From Candidatus Krumholzibacteriota bacterium (lineage in GTDB: Bacteria; Krumholzibacteriota; Krumholzibacteriia; LZORAL124-64-63), in NCBI GenBank assembly GCA_022711765.1, contig JAKLEB010000001.1:660694-724693 (forward strand): a stretch of 64,000 bases of DNA, written 5' to 3'. A program made the translations under genes and the position numbers. Shown here piece after piece: positions 1 to 9,007 of this stretch (its first letter is position 1; every line of letters starts with the position of its first letter). The notes beneath the pieces were generated by a model, which ran no database searches, was not told the DNA's origin, and was given only the letters and a program-made list of their open reading frames with translations.

Positions 1-2269
1 GCGCGTACGCCAGCATGCCCTTGCCGGTCCCGGTCTCGCCCCGCAGCAGCACGGTCAGGTCGCTCGCGGCGACCTTGCGGATCAACGCCAGCATCTCCAG
101 CATTCGCTGGTCGCTGGTGATGATGTTGCTGAATCCCTCGTTGGGATCGATCGCCGGCGCGTCGCCGGGTTCGCGGGCCTTCTCGGCGAGGAACAGCGCG
201 AGGAAGCCCATGTAGTTGGCGAGGAAATCGAGCGTGGCCTGATCGACGATCGGTCCCGCTTCGCGCTCGGTGAGCCCGAGGAAGAGGAAGCCGAGCCGCC
301 GCTCGTGGACCGCGATGGGCATGAACAGGCAGCTCGTCGCCTTGGCGCGCAGCGCCGGCACCTGGGCGAGCAGCGTGCGCCCTTCCGCGAGGCGACTGTA
401 GAAGACAGGCTCGGCACGTTCGCCGGCTCGCCCGGTGTACCAGCGAACGAGCTGGCCAGCCAGGTTCTCGTCGATGTCCTGCCGGGCCGCGACGACCGGC
501 GCCTTCGGCGTGGACGGATCGCCGACGGCGAGGAACCCGCAGACGGCGGCCGTCCGCTCGCAGGCCGCGAGCAGGATCGCATCGAGGTGTCGGGTGAGGC
601 TGGAATCCGCGGACTGGAAGAGCCCAGGGATCCCGGACAGCGCCCGGACCGGAGACTCGGCCTGGCCGAGCCCACCGACCAGACCGTTCTCGACGAGCTG
701 GCGGAGCCGCAGCACCTCATCCAGGCGGTTGCGATCCTCCAGTCCGTTCGCGACACGCTCGAGCTCGAAGACCGTCAGGAGCGCATCGTCGTAGAGCCCG
801 AGCCGGAGCTGGACGCGGGTCAGACCCGACAAGCAGGCTGCGAGCGACGCGTCGCCGACGCTGGCGGCCGCCTGCTCCTGGACGTCGAGCAGCATCCGCC
901 GCAAGATCAGCAGGAGAGGTTTGTCGGCGGTCGCGAGCCGGGCCTCGAGATAGGTGCAGACGGCCTCGCACCACTCCCGCGCGAGTTCCTGGGACTGGAA
1001 AATCTCCACGGCCTGGCGGAAGTGCGCGTCGGCCTGGGGCCAGTCGCCGCCGGCGGCGTACGCTTCGCCGAGGGTCAGGTGACTGAAGCCCAGCTCGTAG
1101 TCCTCGCCGCACTTCTCGCAGATCGCCACCGCGGCATGGGCGTCGGCCACCGCCTCGGAGAGGTCGCCGGCGCGGCGTCTCGCTTCCGCGCGACGCCGGA
1201 GCAGCTCACCCTCCACGTCGCCCGCGTGGCTCATGGACCGGGCCTTCTCCAGCCCCAGTTCGTAGTTGATCTGCGCCTGGGGAACGTCGCCGCGGGCCAG
1301 CATGACATCGCCGAGGTATTCGTCGGCGATGATGGCCTCGCGCTTCAACCGTTCCCGGTCAGCCAGGATCTGCCCCGCCAGGATGTGTTCCTCGGCCATC
1401 GCGTACCTGCCGGAGAGCAATTCGAGACGGCCCAGGGCGAGCAGCACCTTGGGCTCCCGGATCCGGTCGCCGAGGCTGCGGCACAGACGAAGGCTCTTCT
1501 CCAGGGCGAATCGGGCCTCGGGGAATCGGCTGACCTTCAACAAGACGATGCCCCGGTTCAGGTGGAACCAGGACAGGAGCTGCGGCGCACCGTGCCGCTC
1601 CGCCAGCGCGACCGCCTTGTCGAGCAGCGACATCGCCCTGTCCCAGCGGCAGGCCGCCTTGTGCAGCATCGCGAGCGCATTGTGGAGCGTCGCGACGCCG
1701 TGCTCGTCGCCGACGCGGCGATAGGTGCTCAGGCTGTCGAGGTAGAACTCCTCGGCCTTCTCGAGGCGACCGAGCCGCTGATGGCAGGCGCCCATCGTCA
1801 ACTGGAGGTTGGCGACCTCGAGGTGCTGGTCGGTGAGGGCGAGGAACGTGAACGCCCGCTTGGCGACCTCCAGCGCCGCCTGGTAGTCGCCGCGAAGCAT
1901 CAGCAGCGCCGCCATGCGGACCTGGATCCGCGCGCGCTCGCAATCGCGCGTATCCTGATCGAGATCGACGGCCCGCTGCAGGTACTCCTGCGTGCGCCCC
2001 AGCAACTGATCGGCCCGCTGCGTCCAGCCGAGCTGCAGGCAGGAGGTCAGGGAGTTGCGGAGGACCTGCAGGGCCTGGGCCGACGGGAGGCGCGACAGGC
2101 GCTCCTCTGGCAGGATCTGGCCATAGTAATCCAGCGCCGTCGTGTAGGCCGCCGACTGGAAGTGCAGGTCGCCGACCGCCTCCAGGCGGTCGCATTCCTG
2201 GGCAACGTCATGCCCCTGCAGACCATCGGGCCGCCGCGCCGCGCTGTCGTATGCCTCGAACTCAGCCAT
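1..2269 (-). CDS. TPR-GAF-sigma-54 AAA+ transcriptional activator (3' end cut by window edge)
   Basis: The frame is open from an ATG at 2269 to the left edge, giving 756 visible codons. Residues about 1-490 are alanine- and leucine-rich helical repeats of TPR type. Residues about 500-690 look like a GAF sensor domain. The sequence then enters a sigma-54 interaction AAA+ domain with a Walker A motif GETGTGKG at about residues 744-751. The rest of the AAA+ domain and any DNA-binding domain lie outside the window. Known members of this architecture activate sigma-54 RNA polymerase in response to a small ligand or protein partner. An ATG ten bases upstream runs into a stop, so 2269 is the first usable start. 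It is transcribed in the same direction as, and downstream of, the small secreted-protein gene. The target genes and the signal cannot be read from the sequence. Confidence 0.85.
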   Translation of the reverse strand, partial: MAEFEAYDSAARRPDGLQGHDVAQECDRLEAVGDLHFQSAAYTTALDYYGQILPEERLSRLPSAQALQVLRNSLTSCLQLGWTQRADQLLGRTQEYLQRAVDLDQDTRDCERARIQVRMAALLMLRGDYQAALEVAKRAFTFLALTDQHLEVANLQLTMGACHQRLGRLEKAEEFYLDSLSTYRRVGDEHGVATLHNALAMLHKAACRWDRAMSLLDKAVALAERHGAPQLLSWFHLNRGIVLLKVSRFPEARFALEKSLRLCRSLGDRIREPKVLLALGRLELLSGRYAMAEEHILAGQILADRERLKREAIIADEYLGDVMLARGDVPQAQINYELGLEKARSMSHAGDVEGELLRRRAEARRRAGDLSEAVADAHAAVAICEKCGEDYELGFSHLTLGEAYAAGGDWPQADAHFRQAVEIFQSQELAREWCEAVCTYLEARLATADKPLLLILRRMLLDVQEQAAASVGDASLAACLSGLTRVQLRLGLYDDALLTVFELERVANGLEDRNRLDEVLRLRQLVENGLVGGLGQAESPVRALSGIPGLFQSADSSLTRHLDAILLAACERTAAVCGFLAVGDPSTPKAPVVAARQDIDENLAGQLVRWYTGRAGERAEPVFYSRLAEGRTLLAQVPALRAKATSCLFMPIAVHERRLGFLFLGLTEREAGPIVDQATLDFLANYMGFLALFLAEKAREPGDAPAIDPNEGFSNIITSDQRMLEMLALIRKVAASDLTVLLRGETGTGKGMLAYA

Positions 2270-2324
2270 GCATCTGCATCCCCTGGCGAGGTGGTGGATC
2301 GCAGATCTGAACCACTTCCTTGGA

Positions 2325-2345
2325 CCGGCGGTCTCGGTCCGCCGG
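2325..2345 (-). terminator. Possible terminator hairpin after the small secreted-protein gene
   Basis: A perfect 7-bp GC stem (CCGGCGG/CCGCCGG) with a 7-base loop lies just downstream of the stop at 2352 on the minus strand. No T-run follows, so termination is only suggested. It could also be a processing hairpin between this gene and the GAF-AAA+ gene. Confidence 0.3.
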
Positions 2346-2351
2346 CCGGGT

Positions 2352-2651
2352 CTAGAACATTTGCATCACCATGATGATCAGGGTATCGATCCAGATGATC
2401 TCCTCAGGACCCGTACAGTCGCTGCCCGGCGGCCGGCCGTGGTTCCGGAATCCGCCCCCGAGCTCGTCGGGATCGCCCTGGTTCTCCTGCTGGTCCTGGG
2501 CGTCGCCGTCGTCACCACCGGACGGTGGGATGACGACCCCCTGGCTGACGGCCCCGGACTGGCATTCCCCGTCAGCAGGCGAGGCCACCGCTGATAGAGG
2601 TAAGACGAGAACGACGCCGAACAGGGCGAGGATGGCGAGGATTCTCTTCAT
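2352..2651 (-). CDS. Small secreted protein, unknown function
   Basis: This 99-residue protein begins MKRILAILALFGVVLVLP, a clear Sec signal peptide with likely cleavage after an Ala-Val-Ala-Ser stretch near residue 24. The mature part is short, acidic and glutamine/glycine-rich (SGGDDGDAQDQQENQGD). It contains two cysteines and ends in a hydrophobic tail rich in Ile and Met. I do not recognise a family. A sigma-70-like promoter lies about 100 bases upstream and a hairpin follows the gene, so it looks like a separate transcription unit between two sigma-54 activator genes. A secreted peptide connected with one of them is possible but unproven. The clean signal peptide and the promoter are the main arguments that it is a real gene. 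Confidence 0.7.
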   Translation of the reverse strand: MKRILAILALFGVVLVLPLSAVASPADGECQSGAVSQGVVIPPSGGDDGDAQDQQENQGDPDELGGGFRNHGRPPGSDCTGPEEIIWIDTLIIMVMQMF

Positions 2652-2754
2652 GCCTTCCTCCTACGCGATTGGCGCGGCCGTCACCGTCGATCGGCAGCGC
2701 CCGGTCTCGAACGAGTTGGACCGACCCCTCTCGGTCAGGCAAGCCCGCGACTAG

Positions 2755-2779
2755 ATCATACGGAACCGGGCATCTTCCG

Positions 2780-2783
<4 letters not shown>
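2755..2783 (-). promoter_or_regulatory. Sigma-70-like promoter for the small secreted-protein gene
   Basis: On the minus strand, TTGACG (2783-2778), a 17-bp spacer and TATGAT (2760-2755) fit the housekeeping consensus well. Transcription would start near 2747, about 95 bases before the ATG at 2651. The -35 box contains the TGA stop codon of the upstream response regulator (2782-2780). Confidence 0.65.
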
Positions 2784-4177
<1,394 letters not shown>

Positions 4178-4296
4178 ATCCCGCCTCCTCTGCGATCTTG
4201 ACGGCTGGACGCACCACAGCTTGAGCGGGCTCGCGGTGCCTGTCAACCCTACGCCGAACGACCATCGCCCTGGAGCGCCGCCGTCGCGGACAGAGC

Positions 4297-5352
4297 ATGA
4301 ATACCCTGGTGCGCGACATCGTTCCCGAGAGCTGGCCGCAGCTGCTCGCCAGCCGTGGCGAGCCGCCGTACCGCGGCCGTCAGCTCGCCCACTGGCTCTT
4401 CGCCCGCGGCGCGCTGGACTGGGACGCGATGCACAACCTGCCGCGGTCGCTCCGCGCAGGGCTGGCGGCCGACTTCGACCCGGCCGGACTGTCGATCGAG
4501 GAGCGGCTGGTGGCCGCCGACGGCACGCGCAAGTTCCTCTTCCGGCTGCGCGACGGCCACACGATCGAGAGCGTCATCATCCCCATGGAGCATCACGCGA
4601 CCTTCTGCATCAGCAGCCAGGTCGGCTGTGCGATGGCCTGTCGATTCTGCGCGACGGCGCGCGGCGGCCTGGCCCGCGGCCTCAGCCCGGGCGAGATCGT
4701 CGAGCAGGTCCAACGGCTCGCCGCGGACCTGACGAGCGCTCCGTTCCCCCAGCACGGCGATCGCGGCTACAACGTCGTGTTCATGGGCATGGGCGAGCCG
4801 CTGGACAACTTCGACGCGGTCCGCACCGGCCTCGCGATCATGACGTCGCCGCTCGGCCTCGGCCTCTCGACCCGGCGCGTGCAGCTGTCGACGAGCGCGC
4901 CGCCGCAAGGGCTGGCGAACCTGGACAGTCTGGACCTGCCGGTCGGGCTGACGATCAGCATCGGCGGCGCCGACGACGCGGCGCGGCGCAAGGTCATGCC
5001 CGTGTCCGGTCGCGCCGGCGTCGCGGACGCCCTCGCCGCGGCCGAGCGGTTCGCTCGCCGCTCGGGACGCCGGGTGACCATCGCCTGGGTCCTCATCGCC
5101 GAGCGGACCGACCAGCTGGAACAGGCGCGGACGCTGGCTCGGCTGGTCGCGAATCGGCCGTTCAAGGTCAATCTGATTCCACTCAACGAGCTCGATGACG
5201 ACGACCTCGCGGCCGCGGCCAGCGAGCGCATCCTCGCGTTCCAGCGCGTTCTCGTCGACGCCGGCGTGCCGGCCTATATCCGGGTGAGCGGCGGACGCGA
5301 CATCGGCGCCGCCTGCGGCCAGCTGCGCCGGCGCCGCGCATCCAGCCGGTAA
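4297..5352 (+). CDS. rlmN: 23S rRNA (adenine(2503)-C(2))-methyltransferase RlmN
   Basis: This 351-residue radical-SAM methyltransferase methylates A2503 of 23S rRNA, and in characterised homologues also A37 of some tRNAs. The radical-SAM cluster motif is CAMACRFC. The two mechanistic cysteines are present: one in the FCISSQVGC segment just before the cluster and one in GAACGQL near the C-terminus. GMGEPLDN is the SAM-binding GGE-type motif. The length is typical for RlmN. The usual SLHA segment is replaced by SIGGA, so a normally conserved histidine is absent. The gene stands alone, diverging from the NtrC-type regulator and converging on the Rrf2 gene across a strong hairpin. Confidence 0.95.
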   Translation: MNTLVRDIVPESWPQLLASRGEPPYRGRQLAHWLFARGALDWDAMHNLPRSLRAGLAADFDPAGLSIEERLVAADGTRKFLFRLRDGHTIESVIIPMEHHATFCISSQVGCAMACRFCATARGGLARGLSPGEIVEQVQRLAADLTSAPFPQHGDRGYNVVFMGMGEPLDNFDAVRTGLAIMTSPLGLGLSTRRVQLSTSAPPQGLANLDSLDLPVGLTISIGGADDAARRKVMPVSGRAGVADALAAAERFARRSGRRVTIAWVLIAERTDQLEQARTLARLVANRPFKVNLIPLNELDDDDLAAAASERILAFQRVLVDAGVPAYIRVSGGRDIGAACGQLRRRRASSR

Positions 5353-5353
5353 G

Positions 5354-5386
5354 CGGATGCCCTCGCCTGGCCGGCGAGGGCATCCG
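5354..5386. terminator. Bidirectional terminator hairpin between rlmN and the Rrf2 gene
   Basis: A perfect 14-bp inverted repeat (CGGATGCCCTCGCC and its complement) with a 5-base loop lies directly after the rlmN stop, between convergent genes. There is no U-tract on either strand. The position supports a shared terminator or an mRNA 3'-end barrier. Confidence 0.6.
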
Positions 5387-5410
5387 GTGGACTCGGCAGC
5401 GACCGGTGAT

Positions 5411-5809
5411 CTACAGCAGGTCGGACAGGCGCGTCTGCTCGAGCGCGCCGACGAGCGCGAACTGCGCCTTGGACCAGGCTTCCGTCATGTTGCACTCGTC
5501 CGCGTTCTCGCAACGGTTGGAATGACGCAGGCAGTGGTTCAAGGCGATCCCGCCCTCGCATACCTCCACGATTTCGCGCAGGGAGATCTCGTCCGGCTTG
5601 CGGCCGAGGCTGAAGCCGCCTTTCACGCCGCGATGGCTCTTGACGATGCTCTGTTGCGAGAGCATCTGGAAGATCTTGGCCAGGAACGCCTCGGACACCT
5701 CGCAATTCCGAGCGATCGACTTGAGCTGGACCGGAGCGTCGCCGTTGCGTCGCGCCAGCTCCTGCAGGCCGCGAATGGCGTATTCCGTTTGCCTGGTGAT
5801 CTGGAGCAT
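5411..5809 (-). CDS. Rrf2-family transcriptional regulator, probably Fe-S binding
   Basis: This 132-residue protein has an Rrf2-type winged helix, starting MLQITRQTEYAIRGLQELA, with a recognition region VSEAFLAKIFQML. Three cysteines follow in the pattern C-x6-C-x5-C (CLRHSNRCENADEC), close to the IscR/NsrR cluster-binding arrangement. It is therefore likely to sense Fe-S status, nitric oxide or redox state. The ATG at 5809 is preceded by GGAGGGAGG at ideal spacing; the longer frame to 5890 lacks such a site. A TTGACA lies upstream at 5890-5885. The SUF operon at the right end of this window would be a plausible target, but no operator could be matched. Which effector it senses cannot be decided from the sequence. 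Confidence 0.88.
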   Translation of the reverse strand: MLQITRQTEYAIRGLQELARRNGDAPVQLKSIARNCEVSEAFLAKIFQMLSQQSIVKSHRGVKGGFSLGRKPDEISLREIVEVCEGGIALNHCLRHSNRCENADECNMTEAWSKAQFALVGALEQTRLSDLL

Positions 5810-5906
5810 CGCGCCTCCCTCCGAGATGGTCGCCGAACTTAAAGAACACCGTATTGACGTAAAAATGTTCGATGCACTCCGCATTGTCAAAAACCATTTG
5901 GTCGCG

Positions 5907-7082
5907 TCATTCCGGCGCCGCCGAGGCCGCCGCCAGGGACATGGCGCGGCGCGCGATCCCGGCCAGGGGCGCCGACGCCGAGGGGTGAGCCCACCGCTCG
6001 TCCGGCAGCCCGGGAGGGTCCAGGCTCCCGGGCCAGTCCGCGACCGCCACCTCGACCCTCAGCCGGTGGACCGTGATCGCGTGCCGGTAGTGGCCGACCG
6101 GGCGAACCACCGGGAGGGTCCAGCCGAGAGTGCGGAGCCAGGCGCGCCAGCCGGCGATCACCCCGGAATCGCCGGCCTCGCGGTCGCGGTACCAGTTGGT
6201 CAGCGGCAAGCTGACCATGCCCTCGAAGAGTCCGGCGAGGCTCGTGCGGAGCGGCTGTCCGTGCCCGCGCGCGCGGGCGACGACCGCGCTCTCGCTCGGC
6301 AGTTGCAGGACGCGTCCGTCCCGGCGAAGGACCAGCGCGCCGAGCACGACTCGCACGGATTGCGGTCGGACCGGCGGCGCCGGCACCAGCGCCGTGGCGC
6401 CGGCCCGTCCCGCGGCGCACCACCGGAGAACCGGGCACCGGTCGCACGCGGCCTCGCCGGCGCGACATGGGCCGGCACCGAGATCCATCACGGCCTGGTT
6501 CCAGTCGCCCGGACGCGCCGGCGTTACGTGCGCGAGCGCGACGCCGCGGAGGCGCGCCGGCGTGAACTGCCGCGTCGCGGCATCGTCGGGACAAATCCAG
6601 CGCGTGAGCACGCGCCGCACGTTGGCGTCGATCGCGGGCACGGCAAGCCCGAGCCCGATGCTGGCGATGGCGCCGGCGGCATACTCGCCCACACCGGGGA
6701 CGGCCCGCCAGTCGACGAGGGTCCGCGGCAGGTCGCCTCCGGCCGCCGCGAGTTTCCGGGCCGCCCGATGCAGGAGGCGCGCGCGCCGGTAATAGCCGAG
6801 ACCGGACCAGGCCGCGAGCACGTCGGCCTCGGGCGCTGCGGCGAGCGTCGCCACGTCCGGAAACCGCGCCCGGAACTCCACCCACCGCGGGATCACGGCC
6901 GCCACGGTCGTCTGCTGGAGCATGATCTCGGCGAGCCAGGTCCCGTACAGGGACGGACCGCGTCGCCAGGGCAGGTCGCGGCCCTCCCGGTCGTACCAGT
7001 CGAGGAGCGCCCGCTGCCGCGCCGCGACGGCAGCGCGGCCGGATTCACCGCGACCTCGGCTGCTGGTCGTGTCCGTTGACAA
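5907..7082 (-). CDS. mutY: A/G-specific adenine glycosylase MutY
   Basis: This 391-residue DNA glycosylase removes adenine mispaired with 8-oxoguanine. The catalytic glutamate is in AEIMLQQT. The helix-hairpin-helix is VPGVGEYAAGAI, followed by the conserved DAN segment with the catalytic aspartate. The [4Fe-4S] ligands follow the classical C-x6-C-x2-C-x5-C spacing (CRAGEAACDRCPVLRWC). The C-terminal third has the position of the NUDIX-like 8-oxoG recognition domain. The start is a TTG at 7082; an upstream GGTGG may serve as ribosome site, and a start some residues further in is possible. The start codon overlaps, on the other strand, a possible -35 element of the divergent acyl-CoA synthetase gene. 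Confidence 0.93.
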   Translation of the reverse strand: MSTDTTSSRGRGESGRAAVAARQRALLDWYDREGRDLPWRRGPSLYGTWLAEIMLQQTTVAAVIPRWVEFRARFPDVATLAAAPEADVLAAWSGLGYYRRARLLHRAARKLAAAGGDLPRTLVDWRAVPGVGEYAAGAIASIGLGLAVPAIDANVRRVLTRWICPDDAATRQFTPARLRGVALAHVTPARPGDWNQAVMDLGAGPCRAGEAACDRCPVLRWCAAGRAGATALVPAPPVRPQSVRVVLGALVLRRDGRVLQLPSESAVVARARGHGQPLRTSLAGLFEGMVSLPLTNWYRDREAGDSGVIAGWRAWLRTLGWTLPVVRPVGHYRHAITVHRLRVEVAVADWPGSLDPPGLPDERWAHPSASAPLAGIARRAMSLAAASAAPE

Positions 7083-7104
7083 GAGCCACCCCCGGGTCTA
7101 AGGA
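7076..7104 (+). promoter_or_regulatory. Possible promoter for the acyl-CoA synthetase gene
   Basis: TTGACA (7076-7081) is a perfect -35 followed after 17 bp by TAAGGA (7099-7104), a weak -10. It lies 70 bases before the ATG at 7175. The -35 overlaps the mutY start codon on the other strand. Confidence 0.35.
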
Positions 7105-7174
7105 TTCACGGAGCCACATTGCCGCCGGCAAGCCGACCGCGGCGGGCGCGAGGTCGCGTCGAGAGGCGCCGCCG

Positions 7175-9007
7175 ATGGAACCGCAGACACTGCCCGATCT
7201 GTTCACGGACGCCGTCGAGAACCGCCGTCGCGCCGACTGTTTCCAGCGATACGACCGCGACCGCGGCTTCGTCCCCGTGGCGAGCGAGGAGGCGCGGGAT
7301 CGCGTGGCCCGCCTCGCGCGCGGTCTGCGTGCCCTCGGCGTCGAGCGCGGCGACCGCGTGGTCATCCTGGCCGAGAATCGCGTCGAGTGGGCGCTCGCCG
7401 ACCTCGCCGTGCTCTGCCGGGGCGCGGTCAGCGTGCCGCTGCACGCCGTCCTGCTGGCTGACACGATCGACTACGTGCTGTGCGACTGCGAGCCCAAGGC
7501 CATCCTCGTTTCCGGTCACCGCCAAGCCGAGAAGCTCCTGACCCTACGCGACCGCCGGCCGTTCCTCCGCGCAGTCGTCGCCTTCGATCCCGTGGACCTG
7601 CCCGGGACCATCGATCTGGCCCAGCTCGAGGCGCTCGGCGGCGCAGCCGGCCCGGCGGGCGATTCCGACGCCGAGCTGCGGCCCAGCGGGCTGACCGGAC
7701 GAGACCTCGCGAGCATCATCTACACGTCCGGCACGACCGGCAAGCCCAAGGGCGTAATGCTGGAGCACCGGAACATGGTCGCGAACGCCCACCAGGCCCA
7801 GGAGATCCTGCATTTCACCGCCGCCGACAGCACCCTCAGCTTCCTGCCGCTGAGCCATGTCTTCGAGCGCACGTGCGGCCTCTACACGATGCTGCTCGCC
7901 GGCGCCAGCATCGCTTACGCGGAGAAGATGGAGACCGTGCCGCGGGACCTCAAGCTGGTGCGGCCGACCATCCTGATCAGCGTGCCGCGGCTCTTCGAGA
8001 AGATCCACGCCCGGGTCGTGAGCCACGCCCTGGACGCCGGCGGCCTCAAGCGGGCGATCTTCACCTGGGCCGCCGCAGTCGGCAAGGCGAAGGCGGGGCG
8101 CGTGCTCGCCGGCGAGCGGTCCGACCCCTGGCTCGCGGCGCGCTGGACCGTCGCCGATCGCCTCGTGTTCACCAGGCTGCGGGCGGCCCTTGGCGGGCGG
8201 GTCAAGTTCGCGGTGTCCGGCGCGGCGCCGCTCAACCAACAGGTCGGCGAGTTCTTCGTCGGCGCCGGCGTGCCGCTCTTCGAGGGATACGGCTTGACCG
8301 AGGCGAGTCCGGTCCTCGCGGTCAATCGACCCGGGCACCAGCGGCTGGGCAGCGTCGGGGCGGCGTTGCCGTCGACCGAGCTGCGCATCGCCGACGACGG
8401 CGAGATCCTGGCCCGCGGCCCGCAGGTCATGCGCGGCTACTGGAACGACGCCGAGGCCACGGCCGAGGCGCTGGACCGCGATGGCTGGCTTCACACGGGC
8501 GACGTCGGCCGGCTGGACGCCGACGGTTTCCTGTACATCACCGACCGCAAGAAAGACCTGATCGTCACGTCCGGCGGCAAGAACGTCGCCCCGCAGCCGC
8601 TCGAGGTGCGCCTCTGCCGCAGCGAATTCGTCCAGCAGGCGGTCGTCGTCGGCGACAAGCGGCCATTCCTCTGCGCCTTGCTCGTGCCCGAATTCGCCGC
8701 TCTCGAGGCATGGGCTGCCAAGCAGGGGCTGGAGACCGGGGATCGCGCCGCCCTACTCGCGACCGGCGCGGTGTTCAAGCTCTACCAGGGCCTGCTCGCC
8801 GAGCTGAACCGCGAACTGCCGGGATTCAATCAGATCAAGCGGTACGTGCTCCTGGAACGCGAGCTGACGGTCGAAGCCGGCGAGCTGACGCCGACCCTCA
8901 AGGTCAAGCGATTCGCCGTCGCCGAGCGCTACCGCGACCGGATCGACGCCGTCTATCCGGATCAGGGAGCGCTCAGCGCGGACGCTGGCTGCGATCGCCC
9001 AGGGTGA
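7175..9007 (+). CDS. Long-chain fatty-acid-CoA ligase (AMP-forming), FadD15/FAA type
   Basis: This protein of about 610 residues activates long-chain fatty acids to acyl-CoA through an acyl-adenylate. It has the phosphate-binding motif TSGTTGKPKG, the adenine-binding region FEGYGLTEASP, the HTGDVG motif and DRKKDLIVTSGGKNVAPQ. The C-terminal GELTPTLKVKR is typical of the COG1022 (FAA1-like) branch rather than E. coli FadD. I start at the ATG at 7175, where MEPQTLPDLF matches family N-termini; the open frame to 7076 overlaps the promoter region. It is a single gene, and its last 35 bases overlap the convergent M28 peptidase gene. Supply of acyl-CoA for lipid metabolism is the likely role. Confidence 0.93.
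   Translation: MEPQTLPDLFTDAVENRRRADCFQRYDRDRGFVPVASEEARDRVARLARGLRALGVERGDRVVILAENRVEWALADLAVLCRGAVSVPLHAVLLADTIDYVLCDCEPKAILVSGHRQAEKLLTLRDRRPFLRAVVAFDPVDLPGTIDLAQLEALGGAAGPAGDSDAELRPSGLTGRDLASIIYTSGTTGKPKGVMLEHRNMVANAHQAQEILHFTAADSTLSFLPLSHVFERTCGLYTMLLAGASIAYAEKMETVPRDLKLVRPTILISVPRLFEKIHARVVSHALDAGGLKRAIFTWAAAVGKAKAGRVLAGERSDPWLAARWTVADRLVFTRLRAALGGRVKFAVSGAAPLNQQVGEFFVGAGVPLFEGYGLTEASPVLAVNRPGHQRLGSVGAALPSTELRIADDGEILARGPQVMRGYWNDAEATAEALDRDGWLHTGDVGRLDADGFLYITDRKKDLIVTSGGKNVAPQPLEVRLCRSEFVQQAVVVGDKRPFLCALLVPEFAALEAWAAKQGLETGDRAALLATGAVFKLYQGLLAELNRELPGFNQIKRYVLLERELTVEAGELTPTLKVKRFAVAERYRDRIDAVYPDQGALSADAGCDRPG

Noticed and set aside
305..2374. Plus-strand ORF of 689 codons across the TPR-GAF activator
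   Set aside because: It is the reverse-strand shadow of a GC-rich gene. Its translation is Arg/Gly/Glu-rich without motifs, while the minus frame shows TPR, GAF and a Walker A motif.
4218..4246. Minus-strand TTGACA 17 bp from CAAGCT as promoter of the NtrC-type gene
   Set aside because: The -35 is perfect but the -10 matches the consensus poorly, so I did not list it as a feature.
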